Assembly: GCF_018687715.1 (NCBI RefSeq)
Contig: NC_056766.1
Span: 20,257,001-20,321,000 of the forward strand
Direction of reading: 5' to 3'
DNA: 64,000 nt
Source of the DNA: Carya illinoinensis
Taxonomy: Eukaryota; Streptophyta; Magnoliopsida; Fagales; Juglandaceae
A program made the translations under genes and the position numbers. The notes beneath the pieces were generated by a model, which saw only the letters and a program-made list of their open reading frames with translations, did not search any database and was not told where the DNA came from. Shown piece by piece: positions 32,560 through 42,893 of this stretch. Every line of letters starts with the position of its first letter. Position 1 is the stretch's first letter.

Positions 32560-34670
32560 ATTTCGTCCTCGAAATTGTTTGATCAAACACCAGTGCTAAA
32601 AATAAGATATAAGATACAACTCTGAACATATTTGAGAGATACATATCATCAACAACTCCCAACAAATTCCAATAGTTATTATCTTCATACCATAAATTGC
32701 TAATATCAACGATGTCTCTGCTTTACCTTCCGAACTTTCATCCTATTCCAACTTTGGTAACCTAATAGCCACTTCCAAAATTAACCATCAATAAACAAAA
32801 TTTGCACGACCAAAAGATTAATCTCCCATTAAAACTCTGAATCACTAATAATTCCTCAAAATCAATACAAAATTTGAATTTCTTAGCATATCCAAAAATC
32901 ATGCTTTTGTGCGCACTCTGATAACTCACCAAAATACATAAAGGCTATATTCTCAAAAATTAATATCATGAAGTACAAGCTCAATCCACACTTAATCACA
33001 AGAAAACCTTTACCACATTTCTATAGAAAATAATATATCTCCAAAACCACAAATCTCCACTCATTTCTCAGTTGGCCATCGCTGCCCTAATCAAAAATCA
33101 ACATTCCGCAAAAAAAAAAAAAAAAACACCCATTGATTGATGACAGAAATCGATACTAATCAACCTCCAGACCCCAAATTGAAAACACATAACATTATCC
33201 CAAAATACACCTATCTCTTCTAAAGATAAGGAACATATCCAAAAGGCCCAAGTCCTTCCTGGCCAACCAACGAGAGCGCCTATAACTTCTATCCGATATC
33301 TCACACTTCAAGCTCATTACTATATTTTGAATAACATCTAATCTTGCAATAACTAACTCACTATAAACTACCATTGACTTCAAGTCGCAATTAATTCTCA
33401 AGATAAACACAACAGTTGTTACAAACCATCATCCCAATGGGTAACTTGCTTCGATTGCACATTCCGTCCAACTTACCAAATATCTCAAAGCCAAAATCTC
33501 TTGAATTTAATATTACCACACAGATTCCTCTTCAACTCCTACCAAGCCAAAAATAGATGATATTAGGACCAGCACTCCCCGAAATCCATACGCATTTACC
33601 ATTACTACTCATCGATCTCATGTACTCTTAGCCAACACCATAAATCATTCAAACGTACAAGTGATCCATTACCACATTTCCATCATTTGGACTTATATCC
33701 TCAACTCAACAAGATTCATTCCTGAATCTACTCAACTTATATCCTTAAATCAGCAACTAGCCATTGCTTAAAGTTTGGTACTGAGAATGACCTTAAACCT
33801 GCTAAGAATCCATTCCCAAAAGTCTACGGATCATATAGCTTCAAATTCAATCGTATTCAATACCAACACAAAATCTACTATTTCCAACACCCTGATGGAC
33901 CTATATCTTTCGAATCGATAAATATAATTTCCTAAAATCTGCTACTACAACCTAGAGTTAACAATAAATATTTTTTAAACTAGCTTGATATCTTCAATCC
34001 TCAAAGAAATACACGAACTAGATCATTACCTCCAATCCTCAAAGAAATCTACTCTAGAAAAATTTTCATATCAATAACTCAACTCTAATCAACCCTATTT
34101 TAATGGTTACAAACTAATCACTCACTAGAGTAGATCAAGCTACAGCACTAAATCTGTAAAACTAAGAACTCAATTCTTATTATAAATCAGTCCTTCAACT
34201 CTGCAATTCTAAAACCTTAAATCAAATAAGAATCATCTTCTAGAACTTCTAAGATCAAAGAACTTACATCCCATAATAGAAAAATCGACTCCCAAATCTT
34301 TCAAATTCTAAAACATTAATAGATAATAAATCATTTTCTGAAATTCTCAAGATTGGTGGCTTTAATCCAAAACATTCACCTTAAAAGCTTGTAAAATCTA
34401 AAGCCCCAATTGCCACCAAATTACACATCCGAATCACGAAATCTAAAACTCGAAATTTAATTATTTCCCCCCAAAGCTTGTCGAACCTAACACCTTAATT
34501 ACCATAAACTTATTTTCCTAAAATCTATAAGGCTCCAAACTTTAAAACTTTGCTAAAACTTCATAAAATCTATCCTTGAAATTTGTTGAACTTACAACCT
34601 AATACGTTATAGACCATTTCATAAACTCCACAGAACCAAAGAACTCAATTATTCTACTTCCCTAAAAGAT
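32560..34670. other. Non-coding internal region of the gag-only gypsy element
   Basis: About 2.1 kb of AT-rich, stop-dense DNA where pol would be expected. A few repeated phrases occur (for example CAATCCTCAAAGAAAT at about 33995 and 34035). No RT, RNase H or integrase motif appears in any frame I could read. Confidence 0.6.
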
Positions 34671-34678
34671 CACCCAGA

Positions 34679-35890
34679 TCATGCCATTCTCTCCAAGCCT
34701 CGATAATATAAAAAAAAAACAAACAACACAAGGCATTCATCACGAAGGATTAGATTAGACCCATACCTGCCATGATTCCAACATTCTGAGTCTCCGTAAC
34801 CTCGCCTCCATCGGTACCAAGAGTCACTGCGTACATTCGAGCCCAAGCTAATTCTCTGGTTAGTTCTACCACTACGACGAGCTCTACGGCTTTCTTGAAC
34901 TCGACTAGGGCACTCACGAGCAAAATGCTCCATCTGACCGCATTCAAAACATTGGTTACTACCCAGACGACACTCACCTGCGTGAGCTCTATTACATCTT
35001 CCACAAACTGGCACTTGTCCTCCCATATGCACTCCCGAGGCTGCTTATGGTCGAATCCCGGTCTGCTGAACAAACTTCTGAGGCGAACCCGAACTACTTC
35101 CTTCACCAGTAAAACTCTGCCTCTTTTGTCCTGGAGGGGAGCCCATACTCAAATTAACCTCTCGCTCTGCAAAAGTGGCTAAGTCAACCAATTCTTGAAA
35201 AGTGGCAATCCGGTGGTAGACTACCATTCTATGTATATCAGGACGCAGAACCTCATGGAAACGCTCGGCCTGCATCTCCTCCGTAGCGATGAGGTGGGGA
35301 GCAAATCGCCCAAGCTCTATAAATCTTCGGGCGTACTGTTCCACGGTCATACTCCCTTAGACTAAACTTGTGAACTCTCTTGCTTTTTGCCGCCTCACAG
35401 AAGCAGGAAAGAATCAATCATTAAATTCTTTCGTAAAATGCTGCCAGGACACAGTGGCGAAAGACCCCAATTCTGACTCCAGCATTACTCTTTTCGTATC
35501 CCACCACTCAGAAGCAGTGCCTTGCAACAGATAGCTGGCATAAAGTACTTGTTGTGCCTCAGTGCAACCACATACTTCAAACGTTCTTTCTAAATCTCTG
35601 ACCCACTTTCCAGCCTAAAGTGAATCCTCTTCTCCCGTGAAAGGTGGAGTTCTATGTGCTAGAAAGCGCTCATAGGTGCATCCAACTTGCACCACTCAAC
35701 ACGACCCTCCTTGTTGCAGCCAAGGCCTTCCTTGTTGTGGCCAAGGCCCTCCTTGTTGTGGCCTAAAATTCTGCTGCATGAACTCAGGCATTTGCCTTAG
35801 CGCTTGGGCTATGGCATCATCTCTCGGCATATCATCCCGAGGCTCTTGAGTAGACTTTCTTGACCTCACCATCTTCCTGCCACAATACAA
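34679..35890 (-). pseudogene. gypsy gag with two zinc knuckles
   Basis: It reads leftward. The N-terminal piece (35890-35696) has DDAIAQALRQMPEFMQQNFR and a Gln/Gly/Pro-rich array. A capsid piece is at 35350-35045 with MTVEQYARRFIELGRFAPHL and RPDIHRMVVYHRIATFQEL. A nucleocapsid piece is at 35032-34679 with two knuckles, CGRCNRAHAGEC and CFECGQMEHFAREC (CX2CX4HX4C). Stops between 35696 and 35350 and a frame change near 35040 break it. The same capsid phrase occurs in the gypsy fragment at 51410-51510 (+), so both belong to one family. Confidence 0.85.
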
Positions 35891-36150
35891 CCTTTGACCC
35901 CCTTTAAAAAAACAAATAAAACCAACAACATAAAACCAAAAACCAAAACCAAATCACATAACAAGAAACAAAAAGAAACCAGCGCAATAACATAACTAAA
36001 TAAATAAATACAAGCAAACTAGCTCAAATAAATTCAAATCAAATAAAAAAAATCAAATAGCAACTTTACTTAAAATAAATTTTAAAACACAACTTAAAAA
36101 AATATTATGGTACTACCTACGGGACATTTGGTTTTACCCAGAGTCAAACC

Positions 36151-36162
36151 GCTCTGATACCA
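36151..36162 (-). promoter_or_regulatory. Primer-binding site (tRNA-Met type)
   Basis: Minus-strand TGGTATCAGAGC lies two bases after the GTCACA end of the 5' LTR. It matches the usual plant initiator-tRNA-Met primer site. Confidence 0.88.
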
Positions 36163-36164
36163 CC

Positions 36165-38207
36165 TGTGACGCCCCCAAATCCCACGTACGGACACGGAAA
36201 AATCGAGACGTCTGGATGATGGCATCACGGGTCACCACCCTATCGCCAAGTGCTAAGTGTGTGTACATGCAACAAGTATGCAAAAGAAAATACGCAGCAA
36301 ATAAAAATGTCATATAACTAAGTACCAAAATTTTTCTATATTTAATACAAAGCCATTCAAAACATACATAATAAAATATTATAAGCGACAAATATTGTTT
36401 TAAACCAAACTACAAAGCATAAACTCCAAATCAATACTCCGGCGGAGCTGCCTCCTCGGGCTCAGCCTCTTCCTCCTCCTCGATCTCTGCATCAAAATCT
36501 ACGGTACCAAAATGGTACCGCAGGTAAGTAAGATCCAAACGCCACTAAATAAAAACATATTAAACTCAAACAATATGCATGAAAGAATGCAAATGCACAA
36601 ATCCTATAAAACCACATTTTTCCACGAATGCCAAAAATCCCATTTGGCCCCAAAAACGTATTACTTTCCAACTCACGCCAAAAGTCTCATTTGGCCTAAA
36701 ACATATCCTTTAAACATAATCTCGCCATTATCCCCGATAATGGCCCAAAACCAGACCATCAGAGTACTGTAGGCAGGAATCGCAGGCGAGACTCTACCAC
36801 CATCCCTGCTCACCACCATCCCTACGTGTGCACCGTAAGCGAGAATCACAGGCGGGATTCTACCACCGTCCCTACTTACCACCATCCCTACGTCGCGTGC
36901 ACCGTAGGCAGGAACCTCAGGCGGGATTCTACCACCGTCCCTGCTTACCACCATCCCTACACGTGCCTCTGACTCAAATCAGTCAATCCAACCGTTCACA
37001 TATACCATAAATCATTTCTCGCTTACAAGCCCAGTTTTCATTTTACAAACACATGTACATGCATGCAACTACACGAAAATCCGATTTTTCCTTTTTAAAC
37101 ATAAACATGCGTGCATTATACAATGCAAACATCAAGGCACAAATATCTCAAACAAATAACAACATCAACCAAACAACTCTGACCTCAATCTATCCGACCC
37201 CCGAACTCCTCGGACTCAGTCCGGAATCAACCAACCAGTCCAATAATTTATTGTAAGAGAAAAAATATATTTAAATTTAAAATAGAATTTGGAAAATGTT
37301 TACAGTGCTATAAGATATTTTTTGAAAGCTCACGACGTTGCAAATGGCGAAAAAAAAGTAACGTAACAGTGTATTTTACACTGTGGCCGTGGGTTATAAA
37401 TTAACCACTTTCGAACGAGGACAAATCAAGACACAAAATTGATAGGGAATGATCTAGAGATGTTTATGAAGCTAAAGGAAGTGAGCTTTGGCTATGGGTG
37501 GCTGTGGAAACAGCGGTGGAAGTGCAAAAAGGGGCTAATCAGAGTTGAGCTCGTTGGAGCTGCTCTGGCAACGGATCGGGGCCGTAAATGGGTGGTTTAA
37601 GAAGGCAAGAGGTAGGTGATAATGTGTTGAAGAAATGGTGGCCGGAGGTGGAACGACGGTGGAGGAAAGAGGGAAAACCTGTGTGGCTTGGAGGAGCTCG
37701 TGGCGGCTAACGGTGGCTCTGATGGCGGTGAAACTTGGTGGGGAGGTTTACCGATCGGAGGGGAAGAAAATTGGGTGGGTGGTGTAGGCCATAGTGGCCG
37801 AACGGCGGCGGTCTGGGCGGCAGAAGGCAAACAACGGTAGTGAGAGGAGAGAAAGTATGTAGCGCGCGTGGAGAAGAAAGGAATAGAAGAAGAAAAAGAA
37901 AGAAAAAAAGAAGAAAAGAAGAAAAGGAAAAAGAAAAAAGGAAAAATGGAAAAGAAAAGAAAAGAAAAAAAAAAGAGAAAAGAAAAGATGGTAAAAGAAA
38001 ATGAGGTCCAGTCCTCACCTCCGGAGTCCAAAAACTGATCCGACAAAAATAATTTTAAAAATCATAAAACAACTAAAATAAATTAAACACCACATCAAAC
38101 TAAAATAAAACCAATTAAAATACAATAATTTAAAATAAAAGAACTAATATATTAATTAAATTAAAAAACTCTTTCAGTGAAAATACACGTAAAAATGGGG
38201 TTTCACA
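36165..38207 (-). repeat. 5' LTR (right end) of the gag-only gypsy element
   Basis: 2043 bp. It carries about 265 bp (37510-37805) that are absent from the left LTR, and a purine-rich tract at 37865-37990 on + that gives Phe/Ser-rich nonsense frames on the minus strand. It also has the 65-69 bp array at 36767-36970. Confidence 0.9.
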
Positions 38208-40139
38208 GTGCTAAATAAAGTGCAACGTCCTAAGCCTCCAGTCTCTCGTTTCTTGTCTGGTTCATCAGACCCACATCGTCCAGCGTTTCTCTCCTAAAAA
38301 TAAAAATGAAACACTCCTCTCTAGTTCGCTTCGTTCCAGCGTCTCCCTCGTGCTATTGAAGAGTAAGTCCAATGGTAAAAAAGAAACTTTATTTTCCTAT
38401 CAACGTTCCAATCCCTCCAACTACAGTGCATCTCACTCGACCTAGCTTCTCAAAAAGTTTTAGCCCTCGAGTTCTCTCTAGAGACCAGCTTCTCTCCACC
38501 AAACTAGCCCCCACACCAGTTAGGAGGCCAAACAACCACTACCTTGAAGTACCGAAAAAGCCCCTGTTTTCCCTATAGGAAAAAAAAAAAAAAAAAACAG
38601 AGCCTTGCATCCTCCGTGAGCCTAGCTTCATACCAAAACTTCTCTCTCTAGTCTTTCTCTCTACACAACCCTACTGCCTCACCAACTCCTGAGCAAGCCA
38701 GCATACGTCCTCCTTTTCTCCATAAATCACTCGACCCTTCCCAAATGAAAAGTATTTTCTTTCCCCTTTTTTTTGCTGCCTTCGGCATCCCAAGTAGCTC
38801 TCCTTTTAGATTTTTCATGTGATTCCCTTTTTGTGTGCAAAGCAACTGCCAAAAAGTCTCATGCCGCGTCTTGTTTTCAAGCCAAAAGGGCCAACTTCTA
38901 TTTTCCTTTCTTTCCTCAAAACCCAACGACCCAAAACAAGAAGTGGCATGCATATGTTTCATGGCTTCATGCTTTCTCATCTTTGTCTTGAGTACCGATT
39001 CTTTGATATTTCTTTTGATAACATATCCATCCATTTGCATGGATTTTGGGGGAGAAAGCTTATTTAAAAATCATTCTAAAAACAAGAAAGTAAAGAACAT
39101 ACAAAATTAGAAACTAAAAAAAAAAATTAAAATAAAGAATAGAATATCACAGTTGTATTAAACAGATGAGAAAATATTATCCAATTAAATCATAAGTTAT
39201 AAAGTTAAGCACAAATCATGATATTAATCAATTTAAAATCCCAACTCGTATTTATGCCTATTAACCAATTTTTCATCTAAAACCAATAATAATGTTATGA
39301 AATAATTAAAATGTATTAATTCTAAATGTATGAAATATACAATATTTCAAATCAATTATACCCCCAACTAGTATTTTGCTAATCCTTGAGCAAAATAGTA
39401 AAAATTAATTGAGATGAATATTGCATAAAACTTGAAATCCAAACAAAAACAATCAATCTTGTTTTTGTTCTTTTTTTTCCTATTTTTTTAATATAAGGCT
39501 CGGTAGTCTTGTAGTTTACTTTTTCTATTTTAAATCAATGAATATTAATGGGGACACTTCAACTGTAAGCATGTGCAAAATTTTCTTTCAAAACTTGCCC
39601 TTCATTATATATAGATCATACTAATTCTCATCTCATAAATATCGCATCACAGTCTTTCAAGTCACACCTCAACGAAATATGATGCATCATAAGTCATGAT
39701 GCTTAGGGTTGAAAATAAATCTTCTCAATTACTCCACTAAGATGCTCAAATTTTACAAAAATGCTAGGAGTGTGTGTTAATCATTTGTATTTCAATGCAC
39801 ATCACAATTTTTTATTTTTTTGGTTACTTTTTTTTTATTATTTTTTTACCTAACACATTTTCAATAGAAAACCCTCCCCCCAACTACATATGACATTTTC
39901 CTCAATGAGCAACAAATGAATTTTTGATGACGTATGCTATACAGACATGAATTAAAGCAAGATAAACACTGTAGAACTTATATTAACATGAAAATGATTA
40001 AGCAAACAGGAAAAAAGTCACCTGAGATACTCGAGTGCACAAAAAGATTATATTTCTATCAAAGTTAGAAGACACAAAAATAAAAAAAAGAAAAAACAAA
40101 ACAAACAAATACGGTATATACAATGAGAAATTAGAAATT

Positions 40140-41048
40140 ACTTCTGATAAGCAGGATCCTGCAGAGTAGTGGAGTCAACATCTGGAATAAAATCACCTAA
40201 AAATGGTTTCAACTTTTGTCCATTAACTTTTAAAAACATTACCATTCTCTGGGTTTTCTATCTCAATGGCCCCAAAAGGATAAATAATGTTTACAATAAA
40301 GGGACCAATCCATCAGGATCAAAGCTTGTCAGGAAACAAATGAAGTCTTGAATTATATAACAAAACTTTTTGGGAAGACTCAAAAGACTTTCGAAAAATA
40401 TTTTTATCATAAAAAATCTGCATTCTCTCCTTGCAAACATGAAAGTTTTCGTAAGCTTCATTCCTGATTTCCTCTAACTCATTAAGCTGAAACTTACAAA
40501 GAGAGCAACCTTTTGTCTGCATCAAAATTAAATTACTTAATTGCCCAATAAGTTTTGTGTTCCAATTCCACAGGCAAGTGACAATCCTTTTCGAAAATGA
40601 GTCTATATGGGGACATACCAATTGGAGTTTTAAAAACAGTACAATATGCCCAAAGTGCATTGGTTAGTCATAAAGACCAATCTTTGCGACTTGGGTTAAC
40701 CATCTTATCTAAAAAGAAATTGATCTCCCGATGAGATACCTCAACTTGGCCACTTGTTTATGGGTGATAAGGGGTAGCAACCTTATGAGTAATACCATAT
40801 CTTCGCCTTAAGATCTCAAAAGGCTTAATGCAAAAATGTTTACCCCCACCACTGATAATGGCTCAAGATGTTCCAAACCTTGATAAAATATTTTCTTTCA
40901 AAAATTTCAGCACAGCTTTGTGATCATTTTTCTTGCATGGAACAACCTCAATCCATTTGGACACATAATCAACAGCTACCAAAATGTAGAGATTGCCAAA
41001 AGAGATTGGGAAGGGTTCCATGAAATCGATGCCCCAGTTTAAAATCAA
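40140..41048 (-). pseudogene. Athila integrase core and C-terminus
   Basis: It reads leftward. [20 protein letters not shown] and [19 protein letters not shown] give the first Asp region of the integrase core (41048-40863). A degraded middle follows. The open frame 40660-40319 then has [20 protein letters not shown] and [20 protein letters not shown]. The end is PFGAIEIENPENG and PFLGDFIPDVDSTTLQDPAY near 40160. These are the conserved integrase C-terminal phrases of Athila-type elements. Several stops occur. The zinc-binding N-terminus and all of RNase H are missing (see 41036-41070). Confidence 0.85.
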
Positions 41049-41235
41049 ATTCTTTTCTTTTCATCTAATCAACAATTTTTCCAAATGAGTCAAATATTCA
41101 TCAAATGAATTACCAAAAATAGAAAAATCATCCATGAATATTTCAACAAAACGCTCTACCATGTCACTAAATATGCTCATCATGTATATTTGAAATATAG
41201 CAGGAGCATTACAAAGTCCGAATGACATCATTCAA
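41036..41235 (-). pseudogene. Athila RT C-terminal part, fused by deletion to integrase
   Basis: The minus strand reads LCNAPAIFQ, then a YMMSIFSDMVERFVEIFMDD block and FSIFGNSFDEYLTHLEKLL, including the catalytic MDD. It runs directly into [14 protein letters not shown]. In intact relatives, text like NLVLNW belongs to RT and GIDFMGPF to integrase, more than 1 kb apart. So RNase H and the integrase N-terminus were lost, joined at TGG-type microhomology. The LINE begins at 41236. Confidence 0.8.
41220..41235. repeat. Left target-site duplication of the LINE
   Basis: GAATGACATCATTCAA. The right copy is at 47061-47076 with one mismatch (GAATGGCATCATTCAA). The target is the codons for the MPFGL region of the Athila RT on the opposite strand. 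Confidence 0.92.
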
Positions 41236-41403
41236 GAGATGAAATGACTCGTATCCAAGAGTCTTCTCTCTGTATCTCCTAGAGTCCTAGGCGATTTCAG
41301 AGGAGAAGTTGTGAGTTTTCCCGTGTGGAGAGGTGCGCTTTGTAGTGTGTCCTCAAAGGAGGAGTGTGTTTTCTGTGTGTGAGGTAGTCTTGTTAAGGTG
41401 GTC

Positions 41404-42893
41404 ATGGAGGAGTTAGAAGCGAGATGGAAAAAGTTGAGATTGTCTGCGGATGAGGAGGCAGTTCTAGACTTCTCAGGGGGGATAGTGAGGATGTCTAGCG
41501 GAAGGGACAAAGAAGCTTAATTGGGAAAGTCTGTTCTGAACGTGCTGTTGGGAAGGAAATTATAGCCAATGCTATGGAGCGAATATGGCGTATTAGCAGG
41601 AAAGCATAATTCCATGAAGTTGCACTAAATACTTTTGTACTGACTTTTGCTACTCATGCTGATAAGGATAGAATTCTTGATGGAAGACAATGGCTCTTTG
41701 ATAATGCATTATTTGCGTTAAGGCTATATGATGGAGTTATGCAACCATCTCAAATACAATTTGTTTCTGAGGTTTTTTGGCTGCAGATTCATAACCTGCC
41801 ACTTAATCAGATGACAAGAGATTATGGTCTGTTAATTGGCAATTCAATTGGCTCTGTCATTGATGTTAATACAAAAGATGATGGTGTGGGGTGGGGTAAA
41901 TATCTCAGAGTGAAGATTGAGTTATCACTGCATAAACCTATTGCACGTGGTCGCTTTGTTAATTCTTTTGGTAGAAAACTATGGGTGGATTTTAAATATG
42001 AAAAACTGCCAAAGCTGTGCTTCCAGTGCGGCTGGTTATTGCATGCAGTTTCTGGGTGTCAAAAAGGAAGTGCACACAAAGAGAAATATGAGGATGAGGC
42101 CATGCAATATGGTACGTGGCTACGGGCTGACACAGGGTCTCATAAAAGATACCTTTTTGTTGATGGTATTGACAAGTTGGATGGGACGAAGGCTGACGTC
42201 CTGGGGTATCGAGGGAATGGAGGGGTTTTGAGTGGCAGGGGTAGCCGTGATAAGGAGTGTTTGCCGAAAAGGGTATCGGTGCCAGTTGCTGCTGACGATG
42301 GAGGAGGAAGTTCAACTGATAGAGATATTGGTGGATTTCAAAAGGTGGTTAGTCAGAGTGGTGGATTAGAAAGCCAAGATGACGGCTGTGATACTCAGCT
42401 AAGTGAGGATTTGAATTCAAATGATGCTACTGAGAATTTTCCAAAGGTGGAAGTCTTACCAACTTTAAAAATACCTACCTCTCAAGCAGATAACAGTCCT
42501 GTTGGTGATTACTCAATCTCTGCTGGGCTTGACTCTTTAAGTGAACCTATGATGAGGTTTGGGCCTAATGTAAGGCCAACTTTGTCACCTGTGGTACCAT
42601 TACAGTCTTTTATGGTTACAGAACAGTTCTTGGAGCCAACTTTACAACAGGAGGCTGTGAAGAGTATCTCTCAAACGCAACCCTGTTTGAAGGGATTGAA
42701 AAAATGGAAGAGGAGGGCTAGGAGCAAAGGGGGGCAAATATTGGAACAAACTTCTATGACTGGGCAGAAAAGGTTAGTGGATGAGGCAGAGGACAACCTT
42801 GCTGATCCGACAGTAAATAAGAAAGGGAAATATGGTTCTGGTTTTGTTGACGAATTGGCGGCGGCTGAGATACAGCCCCGCCAAGCATTATAA
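41404..42893 (+). pseudogene. LINE ORF1 (DUF4283 plus CCHC zinc knuckle)
   Basis: It starts MEELEARWKKLRLSADEEAV at 41404, with a frame slip near the G-run at 41474-41480. Two more stops follow (near 41498 and 41609), then it is open from 41613 to 42893. The DUF4283-type RNA-binding region spans roughly NTFVLTFATHADKDRILDGR to KIELSLHKPIARGRF. A knuckle, CFQCGWLLHAVSGC (CX2CX4HX4C), lies near 42020-42060. The tail (Glu/Lys/Ser-rich, ending near KKWKRRARSKGG) resembles nuclear or RNA-binding tails of plant LINE ORF1 proteins. It would coat LINE RNA. Confidence 0.88.

Larger units (their letters stand above)
30767..38207 (-). mobile_element. Gag-only Ty3/gypsy LTR retrotransposon with perfect TSD
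   Basis: Its long LTRs begin (minus) TGTGACATCC or TGTGAAACCC and end GGGGGCGTCACA. They are flanked by identical GTGCT at 30762-30766 and 38208-38212. The primer site TGGTATCAGAGC lies just inside the right LTR (36151-36162). A purine tract, CGGAGGGAGGA, lies just inside the left LTR (32540-32550). That fixes transcription as leftward. Gag fragments with two zinc knuckles occupy 34679-35890. The remaining 2.1 kb (32560-34670) has no protease, RT, RNase H or integrase. The sequence before the purine tract, CAATTTCGAGGACGAAATTG on minus, is what follows pol in many chromovirus-like elements. It is therefore a deletion derivative of a chromovirus-like parent, moved in trans. Confidence 0.9.
29905..39360 (-). 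mobile_element. Probable Athila LTR, split by the gypsy element at 30767-38207
   Basis: Removing the insertion joins 29905-30761 to 38213-39360, about 2.0 kb with no coding content. On the minus strand it would start after a purine tract (TAGTTGGGGGTA, near 39355-39366), beyond the pol end of the Athila body at 40140. It would finish just before the gag fragment at 29890. It ends with text (ACCTTGTTAGGTACTACAACACCTGTATACTTGC on minus) of a kind I associate with ends of plant Athila LTRs. One LTR would thus serve the body on the right as 3' LTR and the fragment on the left as 5' LTR. No second LTR copy is in the window and no canonical primer site was seen, so this is an inference. Confidence 0.45.
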
